The notes: a model not told the origin generated them from the letters alone. Shown: positions 7,526 through 15,337, numbered from the stretch's first letter. The stretch: 36,485 nucleotides of DNA from Burkholderiales bacterium (GCA_026125445.1 JAHCLE010000015.1:1-36485), one strand, 5' to 3'. Numbers and translations: made by a program.

Positions 7526-8637
7526 GGGGGCGCCTCGTCGACGCCCTCCCCGGATGGACCCGGGAAGGCGCGGTGCAGCGGCCGCCCGTGATCGGCGTGC
7601 TCGCGGGAGAGGGAATCGGACCGGAGGTCGTGCGCGTGGCGCTCGAGGTCCTCGAAGCCCTCGCCGGGGCCGCGGGCGTACGCCTCGACGTCCGTCATGG
7701 GGGGGCCATCGGCGCCGAGGCACGGCGCCTGACCGGCAGGAGCCTCACGCAGGACACGGCGCGATTCTGCGAGGAGGTGTTCGCGGCCGGCGGCGCGCTT
7801 TTCTGCGGCCCCGGGGGCGCGAGGTTCGTCTACGAGCTGAGGAAGCGCTTCGACCTCTTCTGCAAGTTCACGCCGCTCGCGCCGATGCCGGGGCTGGAAG
7901 ACGCCGGGGCCCTGCGACCGGAGCGGCTCGCCGGGGTGGACATCGTCGCGGTGCGCGAGAACGTCGGCGGCCTCTACTTCGGCGAGGGCGGACGGGAGGC
8001 CGACGCCTCGGGGCGCGCCACGGCCTTCCAGCGCTTCGCCTACCGCGAGGACCAGGTGGACCGCATCCTCGGCGTGGCCGCGCGGCTCGCGGCGCGGCGC
8101 CGCGGGGAACTCGCGGTGGTGATCAAGCGCGAGGGCGTTCCCGCGATCAGCGAGCTCTGGCTCGAAGGGATCGAGCGCCTGGATGGTCGCGGCATCCGGA
8201 TCGAGGTGCTGGACATCGACAACGCCGTGTACCAGCTCGTCGCCCGGGCGCAGCGCTTCGACGTGATCGTTTCGTCCAACATGTTCGGCGACGTGCTGGC
8301 GGACTGCGGGGCGCTGCTGCTGGGCTCGCGGGGCCTGTCCTATTCGGGGAACTTCGGCCCGCCGGGGCGCGCGGTTTTCCAGACGGGGCACGGCGCCGCG
8401 CACGACATCGAGGGCACCGGCACGGCCAACCCTTCGGGCCAGATCCTCTCGGCGGCGATGATGCTCGAGGAGAGCTTCGGCTGGGTCGAGGGCGCCCGGC
8501 GCGTGCGCGCGAGCCTTGCCGCCGTCCTGGGTCGCGGGCTGCGGACGGCGGATGTCGCCGGGCACGGCCATCGCGTCGTCGGCACGCGCGAGTTCGGCGC
8601 CGCCGTCCGCGACGCCCTGCGCGAGGCGGCCGGGTAG
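7522..8637 (+). CDS. Isocitrate/isopropylmalate dehydrogenase family protein
   Basis: This 371-residue protein belongs to the beta-decarboxylating (D)-2-hydroxyacid dehydrogenase family. Visible landmarks are N-terminal IGVLAGEGIGPEV, RENVGGLYFGE (Arg and Tyr of the active site), a Lys in IKREGVPAISELW, VLDIDN and NMFGDVLADCGALL (metal-binding Asp residues), and HDIEGTGTANPSGQILSAAMML near the C-terminus. It is not an ordinary LeuB: the loop LRKRFDLF is followed by CKFTPL, where LeuB has ANLRP, and DVLADC replaces DILSDE. An altered substrate is therefore likely, possibly a tartrate- or malate-like acid. It is translationally coupled to the ligase and followed after 3 bases by the fusion gene. 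Confidence 0.85.
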   Translation: MRGRLVDALPGWTREGAVQRPPVIGVLAGEGIGPEVVRVALEVLEALAGAAGVRLDVRHGGAIGAEARRLTGRSLTQDTARFCEEVFAAGGALFCGPGGARFVYELRKRFDLFCKFTPLAPMPGLEDAGALRPERLAGVDIVAVRENVGGLYFGEGGREADASGRATAFQRFAYREDQVDRILGVAARLAARRRGELAVVIKREGVPAISELWLEGIERLDGRGIRIEVLDIDNAVYQLVARAQRFDVIVSSNMFGDVLADCGALLLGSRGLSYSGNFGPPGRAVFQTGHGAAHDIEGTGTANPSGQILSAAMMLEESFGWVEGARRVRASLAAVLGRGLRTADVAGHGHRVVGTREFGAAVRDALREAAG

Positions 8638-8640
8638 GCG

Positions 8641-10569
8641 ATGCGCGCGGCGCTCGTCCTCATCGACCTGCAGCGCGACTACCTGGACCGCCCGGGCCTC
8701 GTGCCTGCGGAAGGCGAGCTGCTGAGCCGTGTCGCCGCGCTGCTCGAAGGGTGCCGGCGCGCGGGTGTTCCGGTGTTCCACGCGATGACGCTCCTGCGAA
8801 CCGACGGCGCCAACCGCATGCCGCACTGGCAGGCCGCGGGCACCTGGGCGTGCGTCGAGGGGACCGCGGGTGCCCGGCCACCGGAACCGGTTGCGCCCGC
8901 GCCCGGCGAGCCCGTCTTCGCGAAGGATTTCTACAGCGCGCTCGACGCGCCGGGCCTGGAGGCAGGGCTCGCCGCGCGCGGCGTCGACACGGTGGTCCTC
9001 GCGGGCATCTACACCCACGCCTGCATCCGCGAGACGGCGGTCGATGCCTATGCGCGCGGCTTCCGTGTCGTGATCGCGACCGAGGCCATCGGCTCGACGG
9101 ATCCGCAGCACGCGCGCCTGTCGCTCGAGTGGCTGCAGGGCCGGGGCGCGCGCGGGCTTTCCACGGGAGAGATCCTCTCCGAAGTGTCCGGCAGCGCGGA
9201 AGGCGGGCCGCAGCGCGAGCCCTGGCGGCACCACGATCCCACCCGATGGAGCGAGGTGCTCTGGGAGGTGCGGCCGGCCTCGAGGCGCGAGGTCGCCGAG
9301 GCGACGGAGCGCGCGCGCCGCGTGGCCCGAGGAGAACCGGCGCCTCCCGCGACGCGCGCGCGGCAGCTCGGGCTCTGGCTCGACGAGATGGTGGCGGCGC
9401 GCGAGGCGCTCGTGGCGATGCTCGTGCGCGACGTGGCCAAGCCCGTCGTGGAGGCGCGCGGAGAATTCGACTACGCCGTCGCCCTCCTTCGCCACGCGAT
9501 CGCGGCGATCGCGCAGGGGGAGTATCCCCATGCCGGTACGCGGGTGCGCGTGCGCCATCGCCCGCGTGGCGTGATCGCCATCGTGACACCCTGGAACAAC
9601 CCGCTCGCCATCGCGGTGGGCAAGCTCGCCCCGGCGCTGGCCTACGGCAATGCCGTGGTCTGGAAGCCGGCGCTCCAGGGCACGAGGATCGCCGAGCGTG
9701 TCCTCGAGACGTTGCGCGCGGCGGGCCTCGACGCAGGGGTCGCGCTGCTGCGGGGCGATGGCGAGACGGGACGGTGGCTCACGGGGCAGGCGGGCATCGA
9801 CGCGGTTTCGTTCACCGGGTCTGTCGCCTCCGGCCGCCAGGTGCAGGCGGCGTGCGCGGCCTCCGGCGCGCTCCTGCAGGCGGAACTGGGCGGCAACAAC
9901 GCGGTGATCGTGCTGGCGGATGCCGACATCCACCCGGTGGCCACCGAGGTCGCGGGGGCCGCCTTCAGCTTCTCGGGACAGCGCTGCACGGCGCCCCGGC
10001 GGATCATCGTGGATCGCGCCATCCTTGCCGCGTTCGAGACGGCGCTCGTACGCGCCACGCAAGGGCTTCGCGTCGGGGATCCCGCCGACGAGGCCACCCG
10101 CATCGGGCCGCTCATCTCGCGGCAGGCCCGGGCGCGCCTCTCGGAGCGGCTCTCGAATCCCGCGGGAGGACGCATCGCCTGCGGAGGGGCGGTGCCGGAA
10201 GGCTTCGCGCACGGCTGCTGGTTCGAGCCCACGATCGTGTCCCGCCCCGATCCGTCTTCCGCCCTCGTGAGAGAGGAGAGTTTCGGCCCGGTGGCCGTGC
10301 TGCTTCCCGCGGACGGCATCGATCACGCGCTGGCGCTGTGCAACGGCGTGGATCATGGCCTGGTGGCGTCCCTCTTCACGGGCGATGGGAGCGCGAAGGA
10401 GCGCTTCCTCGAAGAGGCGCAGGCCGGGATGCTGGCCATCAACCGCGCGCGGCCGGCGTTCGACGCGGCCGCGCCGTTTTCCGGATGGAAGCGCTCCGGG
10501 CACGGGCCGCCGGAGCACGGGCGCTGGGACCGCGAGTTCTACGCGCGACCGCAGGCGATCTACGAGTAG
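8641..10569 (+). CDS. Isochorismatase-family hydrolase fused to aldehyde dehydrogenase
   Basis: This is one 642-residue frame with two complete-looking domains. Residues 1 to about 185 are an isochorismatase-like cysteine hydrolase with the Asp-Lys-Cys triad in LIDLQRDY, VFAKDFYSAL and GIYTHACIRETA; related enzymes hydrolyse amides or enol ethers. Residues from about 200 to 642 are an NAD(P)-dependent aldehyde dehydrogenase with TPWNNP, VSFTGSVASG, general base Glu in LQAELGGNN, catalytic Cys in FSFSGQRCTAPRR, and EESFGPVAVL. No frameshift or stop separates them, so the fusion looks genuine. One reading is amide cleavage followed by oxidation of an aldehyde within one pathway, but this is inference. 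The gene ends 10 bases from the convergent ABC exporter stop. Confidence 0.88.
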   Translation: MRAALVLIDLQRDYLDRPGLVPAEGELLSRVAALLEGCRRAGVPVFHAMTLLRTDGANRMPHWQAAGTWACVEGTAGARPPEPVAPAPGEPVFAKDFYSALDAPGLEAGLAARGVDTVVLAGIYTHACIRETAVDAYARGFRVVIATEAIGSTDPQHARLSLEWLQGRGARGLSTGEILSEVSGSAEGGPQREPWRHHDPTRWSEVLWEVRPASRREVAEATERARRVARGEPAPPATRARQLGLWLDEMVAAREALVAMLVRDVAKPVVEARGEFDYAVALLRHAIAAIAQGEYPHAGTRVRVRHRPRGVIAIVTPWNNPLAIAVGKLAPALAYGNAVVWKPALQGTRIAERVLETLRAAGLDAGVALLRGDGETGRWLTGQAGIDAVSFTGSVASGRQVQAACAASGALLQAELGGNNAVIVLADADIHPVATEVAGAAFSFSGQRCTAPRRIIVDRAILAAFETALVRATQGLRVGDPADEATRIGPLISRQARARLSERLSNPAGGRIACGGAVPEGFAHGCWFEPTIVSRPDPSSALVREESFGPVAVLLPADGIDHALALCNGVDHGLVASLFTGDGSAKERFLEEAQAGMLAINRARPAFDAAAPFSGWKRSGHGPPEHGRWDREFYARPQAIYE

Positions 10570-10579
10570 CGGTCAGGAT

Positions 10580-12733
10580 TCAGGCGGAGCCGGTGCTCGA
10601 CGACGGCGTGGCACGAAAGGCGTCGACCGCTCGACGCAGGTCCTGCGCCACCTTTCCCTGCTGCAGCACGATCACCCGCCCCGCCGAGGCGATCGTCTCC
10701 GGGCGGTGGGCGATGAGGATGCGCGTGAGGTTGAGTCCCCGGATCGCCTCGTTCACCTGGCGCTCGCGCTGCACGTCCAGCGCGCTCGTGGCCTCGTCGA
10801 GGAAGAGGATCCTCGGCTGCTTGTAGAGGGCGCGCGCGAGCAGGATGCGCTGGCGCTGCCCGCCGGAAAGCGCCGCTCCCATGTCGCCGATGAGCGTGTG
10901 GTAGCCCATGGGCATGGCGGCGATGTCGTCGTGCACGGCCGCGAGCCGCGTGCAGCGCTCGATGTCCTCCTGGCAGGGACTGGCGTCGAAGAAGCTCACG
11001 TTGTCCCCGATCGAGCCGGCGAAGAGGGGATCGTCCTGCATCACGGTTCCCACGAGACGGCGATGCGCGTCGACGCCCAGCTTCTGCAGGTCGATGCCTC
11101 CCACGAGCACCTGCCCGTCGGTGGGCGCGAGAAGCCCCAGCATGATCTTCACGAGCGTGGTCTTGCCGCCGCCGGAGGGACCGACGATGGCGACGGACTC
11201 CCCGGGCGCGATGCGAAACGAGCAGTTCTGCAGGACGAAGGGTTCGGTGTCGGAGTAGCGGAAGGAGAGGTCTCGCACCTCGATGGAGGCCTCGTCGACG
11301 GCCGGCGCGGGCGACGGCGCCTCCTCCTCGGGCTGCGTTAGCACGATATCGGCCAGGCGCTCGCCCTGGAGCTGCAGCATCTTGAGCTCGATCAGCTTGT
11401 CGATGAGCCCGGCCACCCGCGCGGAGAACTGCTCCTTGTAGGCCATGAAGGCGAAGAGCATGCCGACGGAGAACGCGGAGTCGAGCACCAGCAGGGCGCC
11501 CACCCACACGACGGCGATGCGCTCGATGCCGAACACGAGCCCGTTGGCGCTGCGAAAGCCCAGCGAGAGCTTCTGCACCACGAGGTCGCGGTTCACGGCG
11601 TCGACGACGAGGTTCAGCCATCGGGAGCGCCGCTCCTCCTGGCGACCGAAGAGCTTGATGGACTGCACGCCGCGCACGGTCTCCAGGAAGTGGCTCTGCT
11701 GCCGCGCGGCGTGGACGATGTGCTCCTCGGTGGCGCGCCGAAGCGGCGCGTAGAAGGCGGCGCGCGACGCGGCATACGCGGCGACGGCGGCGACGGCCAG
11801 TCCCGTGAGCGCACCGCTGTACACCAGCATCATCGCGAGGGTGGCGAGCGCCATGATCCCGTCGATCAGCGCCTCGACGAAGCTCGAGGTGATCGTGCGC
11901 TGGATCGTCGTCACCGCCCCGAAGCGGGACACGACGTCGCCCAGGTGGCGGCGCTCGAACCAGGCCACGGGCAGGCGCAGCAAGTGCGAGAAGACGTTGG
12001 CCAGCCACTGCAGGTTGAGCGTCGTTCCCAGGTAGAGCACCACCCAGGAGCGTAGGGCCCCCACGGCGACCTGCACGATGGCGAGCAGCAGGAATCCCAG
12101 CCCCAGCACCGAGAGCAGGTCGCGATCGGAGGCGACCACGGCGCCGTCCACCACCCATTGCATGTAGAAGGGCGCCAGGAGCGCGAAGGCCTGCAACACG
12201 AGCGCGAGAAGCAGCACCTGCGCGAGGCAAGCCGCGAGGCCGGAGACTGGGCCCGTGAGGTCGCGAAGGCGCACGCGGCGCCGCTCGTCGGCCGGACGGA
12301 ATTCCGCCGTGGGCGAGAGCTCGAGGGCGATGCCGGTGAAGTGCTTCGAGACTTCCGCGAGCGGCATTCGGCGCACGCCGAAGGCCGGGTCGTGGATCGT
12401 GGCCTCGCGCGGCCCGGCGCTGGCGAGCACGACGAAGTGGTTGAGGTCCCAGTGCAGGATGCACGGCGTCCTGAGCCTGGGAAGCTCGTCGAGCTCGAGC
12501 CGCAGCGCGCGGGGCGCGAGGCGCAGCCGGGAGGCGGCCTGCATCAGGTAGGCGAGCGTGGCGCCCTTGAGCGACAGGGTGAACCGGCGCCGCAGGCCCG
12601 CGAGGTCGGTGCGGTGCCCGTGGTAGCTCGCGACCATGCCGAGGCTCGCGAGCCCGCACTCGGCGGCCTCCGTCTGCAGGAACACGGGAAGCTTCCGGCG
12701 CCCGCCGAAGTCGAGCCCGTCGATCGCGGCCAC
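10580..12733 (-). CDS. Peptidase-containing (C39) ABC exporter for double-glycine-leader peptides
   Basis: This 717-residue protein has the three-part PCAT/CvaB layout. Residues 1 to about 135 are a C39 cysteine protease with oxyanion Gln20, catalytic Cys26 (QTEAAECGLASLGM), His99 (LNHFVVL) and Asp115 (IHDPAFG), so it should be active, unlike HlyB-type inactive domains. Residues of about 160-450 form the six-helix exporter region. The C-terminal ATPase has Walker A GPSGGGKTTL, signature LSGGQRQR (about 621) and Walker B ILFLDEATSALD. The protein should cut leaders after a Gly-Gly pair and export the core. It is the last gene of the cassette, 1 base after the adaptor, and its likely substrates are the peptides at 14894-15502. 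No TolC-like outer-membrane partner is in the window. Confidence 0.93.
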   Translation of the reverse strand: MAAIDGLDFGGRRKLPVFLQTEAAECGLASLGMVASYHGHRTDLAGLRRRFTLSLKGATLAYLMQAASRLRLAPRALRLELDELPRLRTPCILHWDLNHFVVLASAGPREATIHDPAFGVRRMPLAEVSKHFTGIALELSPTAEFRPADERRRVRLRDLTGPVSGLAACLAQVLLLALVLQAFALLAPFYMQWVVDGAVVASDRDLLSVLGLGFLLLAIVQVAVGALRSWVVLYLGTTLNLQWLANVFSHLLRLPVAWFERRHLGDVVSRFGAVTTIQRTITSSFVEALIDGIMALATLAMMLVYSGALTGLAVAAVAAYAASRAAFYAPLRRATEEHIVHAARQQSHFLETVRGVQSIKLFGRQEERRSRWLNLVVDAVNRDLVVQKLSLGFRSANGLVFGIERIAVVWVGALLVLDSAFSVGMLFAFMAYKEQFSARVAGLIDKLIELKMLQLQGERLADIVLTQPEEEAPSPAPAVDEASIEVRDLSFRYSDTEPFVLQNCSFRIAPGESVAIVGPSGGGKTTLVKIMLGLLAPTDGQVLVGGIDLQKLGVDAHRRLVGTVMQDDPLFAGSIGDNVSFFDASPCQEDIERCTRLAAVHDDIAAMPMGYHTLIGDMGAALSGGQRQRILLARALYKQPRILFLDEATSALDVQRERQVNEAIRGLNLTRILIAHRPETIASAGRVIVLQQGKVAQDLRRAVDAFRATPSSSTGSA

Positions 12734-12734
12734 G

Positions 12735-13988
12735 TCACGCCCTTCCGGCGAGGCTCAGGACCGGCTCGAAGACCCACTCGATGAGCCGGCGGCGGTCGAG
12801 GAGGATGTCGGCCTCCACCTGCATCCCGGCCTGCAGCGGCTCGGCGCGGCCGTAGGCGGCCACCGTCTGCGAGTCGAGCGCGACCTTGATGCGGTAGAGG
12901 GACTCGCGCGAGCCGTCGGGAGGAGAGAAGCCCAGCTCGGCCGGCGCGATGGCGGCCCGGGAGACGGAAATCACGCGCGCCCGGTGGCTGCCGAACTTCT
13001 GGAACGGAAACGCGGGATAGCGCAGCAGCACCTCCTGGCCGGCGCGCACGAAGCCGACCGACCGCGAGGGGGCGAAAAGATGCGCCTGGAGAGGCGAGCC
13101 TTCGGGCAGCAGCGTGAGGAGGGTCGTTCCGGGTGCGACCACCTGTCCCGGCTCGACGAGCACGGCGGCCACGGTGCCGGAGGCGGGCGCGCTCACGATC
13201 GCGTCGGCCTGGGTCAGCCGCTCGATTCGCTCCTGCTCGAGCGCCGCCACTTGCGCGTCCAGGGCGGAGAGTTGCGCCCGGGCGCGCGAGTTCGACTCGT
13301 CCGACGCGGCCCGCAGCCCGCCGATCTCGCGCTCGAGCGCGAGCCTCGCCCTCGCGGTCGCGTGGGCGCGCGACCGGAGGTCGAGGATCTCTTCCTCCTT
13401 CTGCTGGCGCTGGGCCGCGGAAGCGAAGCCGCGTCGTTCCAGCTCCTCGATCCGCGCCAGCGACCGGCGGGCCAGGGCCTCCCGCGACGCGATGGCCCCG
13501 ATCTCGCCCTCGACCTGGGCCAGTTCCGCCTCGAAACCCGCAAGGCGCGCCCGCATCGAGGCCTGCTCCGAGTCGGCGGCCGCGCGGATCTCGTCACGCT
13601 GGCGGCGAACGCCGGCCACGCGCCTTTCGGCGAGCGTCACGGTCGCGCGCCCGACCGGGCCGTCGCCGGCAGTCGCGCGGGAGTCGACGAGCCTGAGCAG
13701 GGGCTCGCCCGCGGCTACCTTCTCGCCCTCGCGCGCATGCCGCTCGCGGACGAGCCCGGATTGCGGCGCCGCCACCCGGATCGCGCCGGAAGCGGGGACG
13801 AGCATGCCCGCGAGGGTCGCCTTCTTCGCGTAATCGGCGAGCACGAGATAGGCGAGGACGATCGCGGCGATCGACAGGGACGCCGCGGTGAGCAGCGTGA
13901 AGGAGAGGGGATGGATCATGACGATGGATCCCATCGCGGATCGGGCCAGCTCCTTCCGGACCTCGTCCCGGAACGCGGGTCGTCCCAT
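12735..13988 (-). CDS. HlyD/CvaA-like periplasmic adaptor of the peptide exporter
   Basis: This 417-residue membrane-fusion protein has a short cytoplasmic N-terminus, one transmembrane helix (about residues 28-50), and a lipoyl/barrel-sandwich half with IRVAAPQSGLVRERHAREGEKVAAGEPLLRL boundaries around residues 69-99. A long Ala/Arg/Glu-rich coiled coil (about 110-245) follows, then the second lipoyl half (IVSAPASGTVAAVLVEPGQVV region) and a C-terminal barrel domain ending in a hydrophobic segment. It would link the inner-membrane C39 exporter to an outer-membrane channel. Its stop is 1 base from the exporter ATG, so the two are coupled. It starts 21 bases after the CPBP protease gene. Confidence 0.9.
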   Translation of the reverse strand: MGRPAFRDEVRKELARSAMGSIVMIHPLSFTLLTAASLSIAAIVLAYLVLADYAKKATLAGMLVPASGAIRVAAPQSGLVRERHAREGEKVAAGEPLLRLVDSRATAGDGPVGRATVTLAERRVAGVRRQRDEIRAAADSEQASMRARLAGFEAELAQVEGEIGAIASREALARRSLARIEELERRGFASAAQRQQKEEEILDLRSRAHATARARLALEREIGGLRAASDESNSRARAQLSALDAQVAALEQERIERLTQADAIVSAPASGTVAAVLVEPGQVVAPGTTLLTLLPEGSPLQAHLFAPSRSVGFVRAGQEVLLRYPAFPFQKFGSHRARVISVSRAAIAPAELGFSPPDGSRESLYRIKVALDSQTVAAYGRAEPLQAGMQVEADILLDRRRLIEWVFEPVLSLAGRA

Positions 13989-14009
13989 CGGATCGCGGCC
14001 GCTGCCTTC

Positions 14010-14831
14010 CTAGCGGATTGCCGCCTCCCGCACGTCGGTGCGGGACATGGCGAGGTAGGCGGGAAGCGCCACGGCGATGAAGACGAGGCTCGCCAACTCC
14101 AGGCTCCACGTGGACATGCGGTTGATGTCGCGGCCCTCGAGAGTCAGCAGCACATGGCCGAGCAGCGGCCACGAAACCGCGAGATTGAACGCCATGTGGG
14201 CCAGGATCGTGGTCCTCAGCGTGCCCGTGCGACGGAGAAGGCAGACGAGGGCGACGGAAAGGAGGAAGGTGGCGATGAAGTTGTGGACATGGAACAGCCC
14301 GAAGCAGAAGGAGGTCAGGAAGAGCGAGGGTACCCATCCCCACTGCCGCTCCCACGCGCGGTACAGGAACCCGCGAAACACGAGCTCCTCGACGATCGGG
14401 GCGACGAGGCACGAGATGACCAGGAGCTTCATCGCTCCCATGAATGAAAGAATCCGCTCCCACGACTGCATCGGATCGGCGCTGAGCAGCCTGGAGGCAA
14501 GCAGCGCGGGCTCGCCGGCCGCAAAGGCGCCCAGGATGGTGGCTCCGGCCACGGCGAACGGGATTGCGAGCATGCCCACGGTGACGAGAGCGGCTTCGCG
14601 GCGACCGCCCGCTGGAATGGGACGTTGCAGCTCCTGCCGGCAATACCGGCGGGCCGGCGCGATGGCGGACAGTGCCGCGATCGCCAGTCCGAAAACCGCG
14701 AAGGAGTACAGGTCCTGTTGCGGGTTGTTCAGCCAGGACAGCCTGTCGCCCGCGATCCGGATGGAGAAGAGCACGAGGAAGTGAAGTGCAAAGACCAGTA
14801 TGGCGATCTGGAACCCGCTCACGAGTGGCAT
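14010..14831 (-). CDS. CPBP family intramembrane metalloprotease
   Basis: This 273-residue multi-pass protein has about seven or eight hydrophobic segments and the CPBP/Abi motifs: EELVFRGFLYR (Glu pair plus Arg), FGLFHVHNF (His) and HMAFN (His). Family members process prenylated or other substrates in the membrane, and many sit in bacteriocin loci as immunity or maturation proteins. Its position between the precursor genes and the exporter suggests self-protection or peptide processing, but sequence alone cannot decide which. A GGAG lies 8 bases before the ATG. A perfect hairpin sits just upstream, between this gene and the last precursor gene. Confidence 0.88.
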   Translation of the reverse strand: MPLVSGFQIAILVFALHFLVLFSIRIAGDRLSWLNNPQQDLYSFAVFGLAIAALSAIAPARRYCRQELQRPIPAGGRREAALVTVGMLAIPFAVAGATILGAFAAGEPALLASRLLSADPMQSWERILSFMGAMKLLVISCLVAPIVEELVFRGFLYRAWERQWGWVPSLFLTSFCFGLFHVHNFIATFLLSVALVCLLRRTGTLRTTILAHMAFNLAVSWPLLGHVLLTLEGRDINRMSTWSLELASLVFIAVALPAYLAMSRTDVREAAIR

Positions 14832-14849
14832 GGTCTGCTCCGGAAAGGA

Positions 14850-14871
14850 GGGGCTGCGACGGCGCAGCCCC
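14850..14871 (-). terminator. Hairpin between precursor genes and the CPBP gene (possible attenuator)
   Basis: A perfect 9-base-pair GC-rich stem (arms 14850-14858 and 14863-14871, loop of 4) lies 22 bases after the stop at 14894 and 18 bases before the CPBP ATG. It is followed on the minus strand by TCCTTTCC, a weak pyrimidine run without a true U-tract. It may partly terminate transcription or protect the 3' end of the precursor mRNA, giving more peptide than exporter. Confidence 0.45.
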
Positions 14872-14893
14872 TGGGCTCGGTCGTTCGGCGGCG

Positions 14894-15085
14894 CTACTTG
14901 ATCGAGACGCGCTCGATCACGTGGGACGTGAAGTCCACGAGGTTCTCGTACGCCTGGGTGAGGGAGCTGGTGATTCCGAGGATGGACTCGGGCGAGCAGG
15001 AGTCGCCGCCACCGCCCACGCCTTCCGCTTGCTTCCCGTCCAGCGCGTTGCCTGCCTCGTTCGTCGAAATGGTCTTGTCGGTCAT
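14894..15085 (-). CDS. Putative secreted peptide precursor with Gly4 motif (63 aa)
   Basis: This encodes 63 residues with a good ribosome-binding site (GGAGAA, 7 bases before the ATG). Residues 1-23 are hydrophilic, residues 24-27 are GGGG, and Cys30 is the only cysteine. The remainder (GITSSLTQAYENLVDF and on to VIERVSIK) looks like a possible amphipathic helix. I do not recognise a named family. The role as a leader-core precursor is inferred from three things: the Gly run about one leader-length from the N-terminus, two more precursor-like genes just upstream, and the C39 exporter downstream. Cleavage after Gly25 or Gly27 would leave a 36-38 residue peptide. It lacks the classical LxxxELxxIxGG leader, so it could also be an accessory or immunity peptide. 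Confidence 0.68.
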   Translation of the reverse strand: MTDKTISTNEAGNALDGKQAEGVGGGGDSCSPESILGITSSLTQAYENLVDFTSHVIERVSIK

Positions 15086-15110
15086 GATCTTCTCCTGGGT
15101 TGAAGTCGGT

Positions 15111-15260
15111 TTACATCAGGTCGTCGGACTTGTTCGGCAGCGGGTCCGGGAACGGCACGATCGGGCCCGGGGGGAAGCCCACGGGCGTCGGAAAGCAGCC
15201 GCCGTCCGACGTGTGGCCGCCCGAGACCTCGGGCTCGTCCTTCTTCTCGATTTCCTTCAT
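15111..15260 (-). CDS. Putative double-glycine-leader peptide precursor, proline-rich core (49 aa)
   Basis: This encodes 49 residues. AAGGAG lies 6 bases before the ATG at 15260; another ATG at 15266 directly touches that site and is less likely to be used. The N-terminus MKEIEKKDEPEVSGG is a compact hydrophilic leader ending in Gly14-Gly15, the type of site cut by C39 peptidases. The predicted core of 34 residues has nine prolines in CFPTPVGFPPGPIVPFPD and nearby, one Cys (22), a second Gly pair (20-21) and an acidic end (KSDDLM). No family is recognised. It lies 25 bases upstream of the 63-codon gene and is most likely an export substrate of the downstream C39 transporter. Confidence 0.7.
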   Translation of the reverse strand: MKEIEKKDEPEVSGGHTSDGGCFPTPVGFPPGPIVPFPDPLPNKSDDLM

Positions 15261-15337
15261 CGTCATCTCCTTGGTTGCGGTCGCGGCGTGGACTCGGCGC
15301 GGCGCGCGGCGACCGGGCAGGCGCTGCGCCGCGGAAA

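Noticed and set aside
7402-10518. A minus-strand open frame of over 1000 codons opposite the ligase-dehydrogenase-fusion operon, and similar long plus-strand frames such as 7554-10826.
   Set aside because: They are Arg/Gly/Ala-rich shadow frames of GC-rich coding DNA without domains. The opposite or alternate frame contains enzymes with intact catalytic motifs.
12735-13988. The exporter plus adaptor as a type I secretion system for a large RTX-like protein.
   Set aside because: The exporter's C39 domain keeps its catalytic Cys, which HlyB-type systems lack. No large Gly/Asp-rich substrate is nearby, while three small leader-bearing peptides are.
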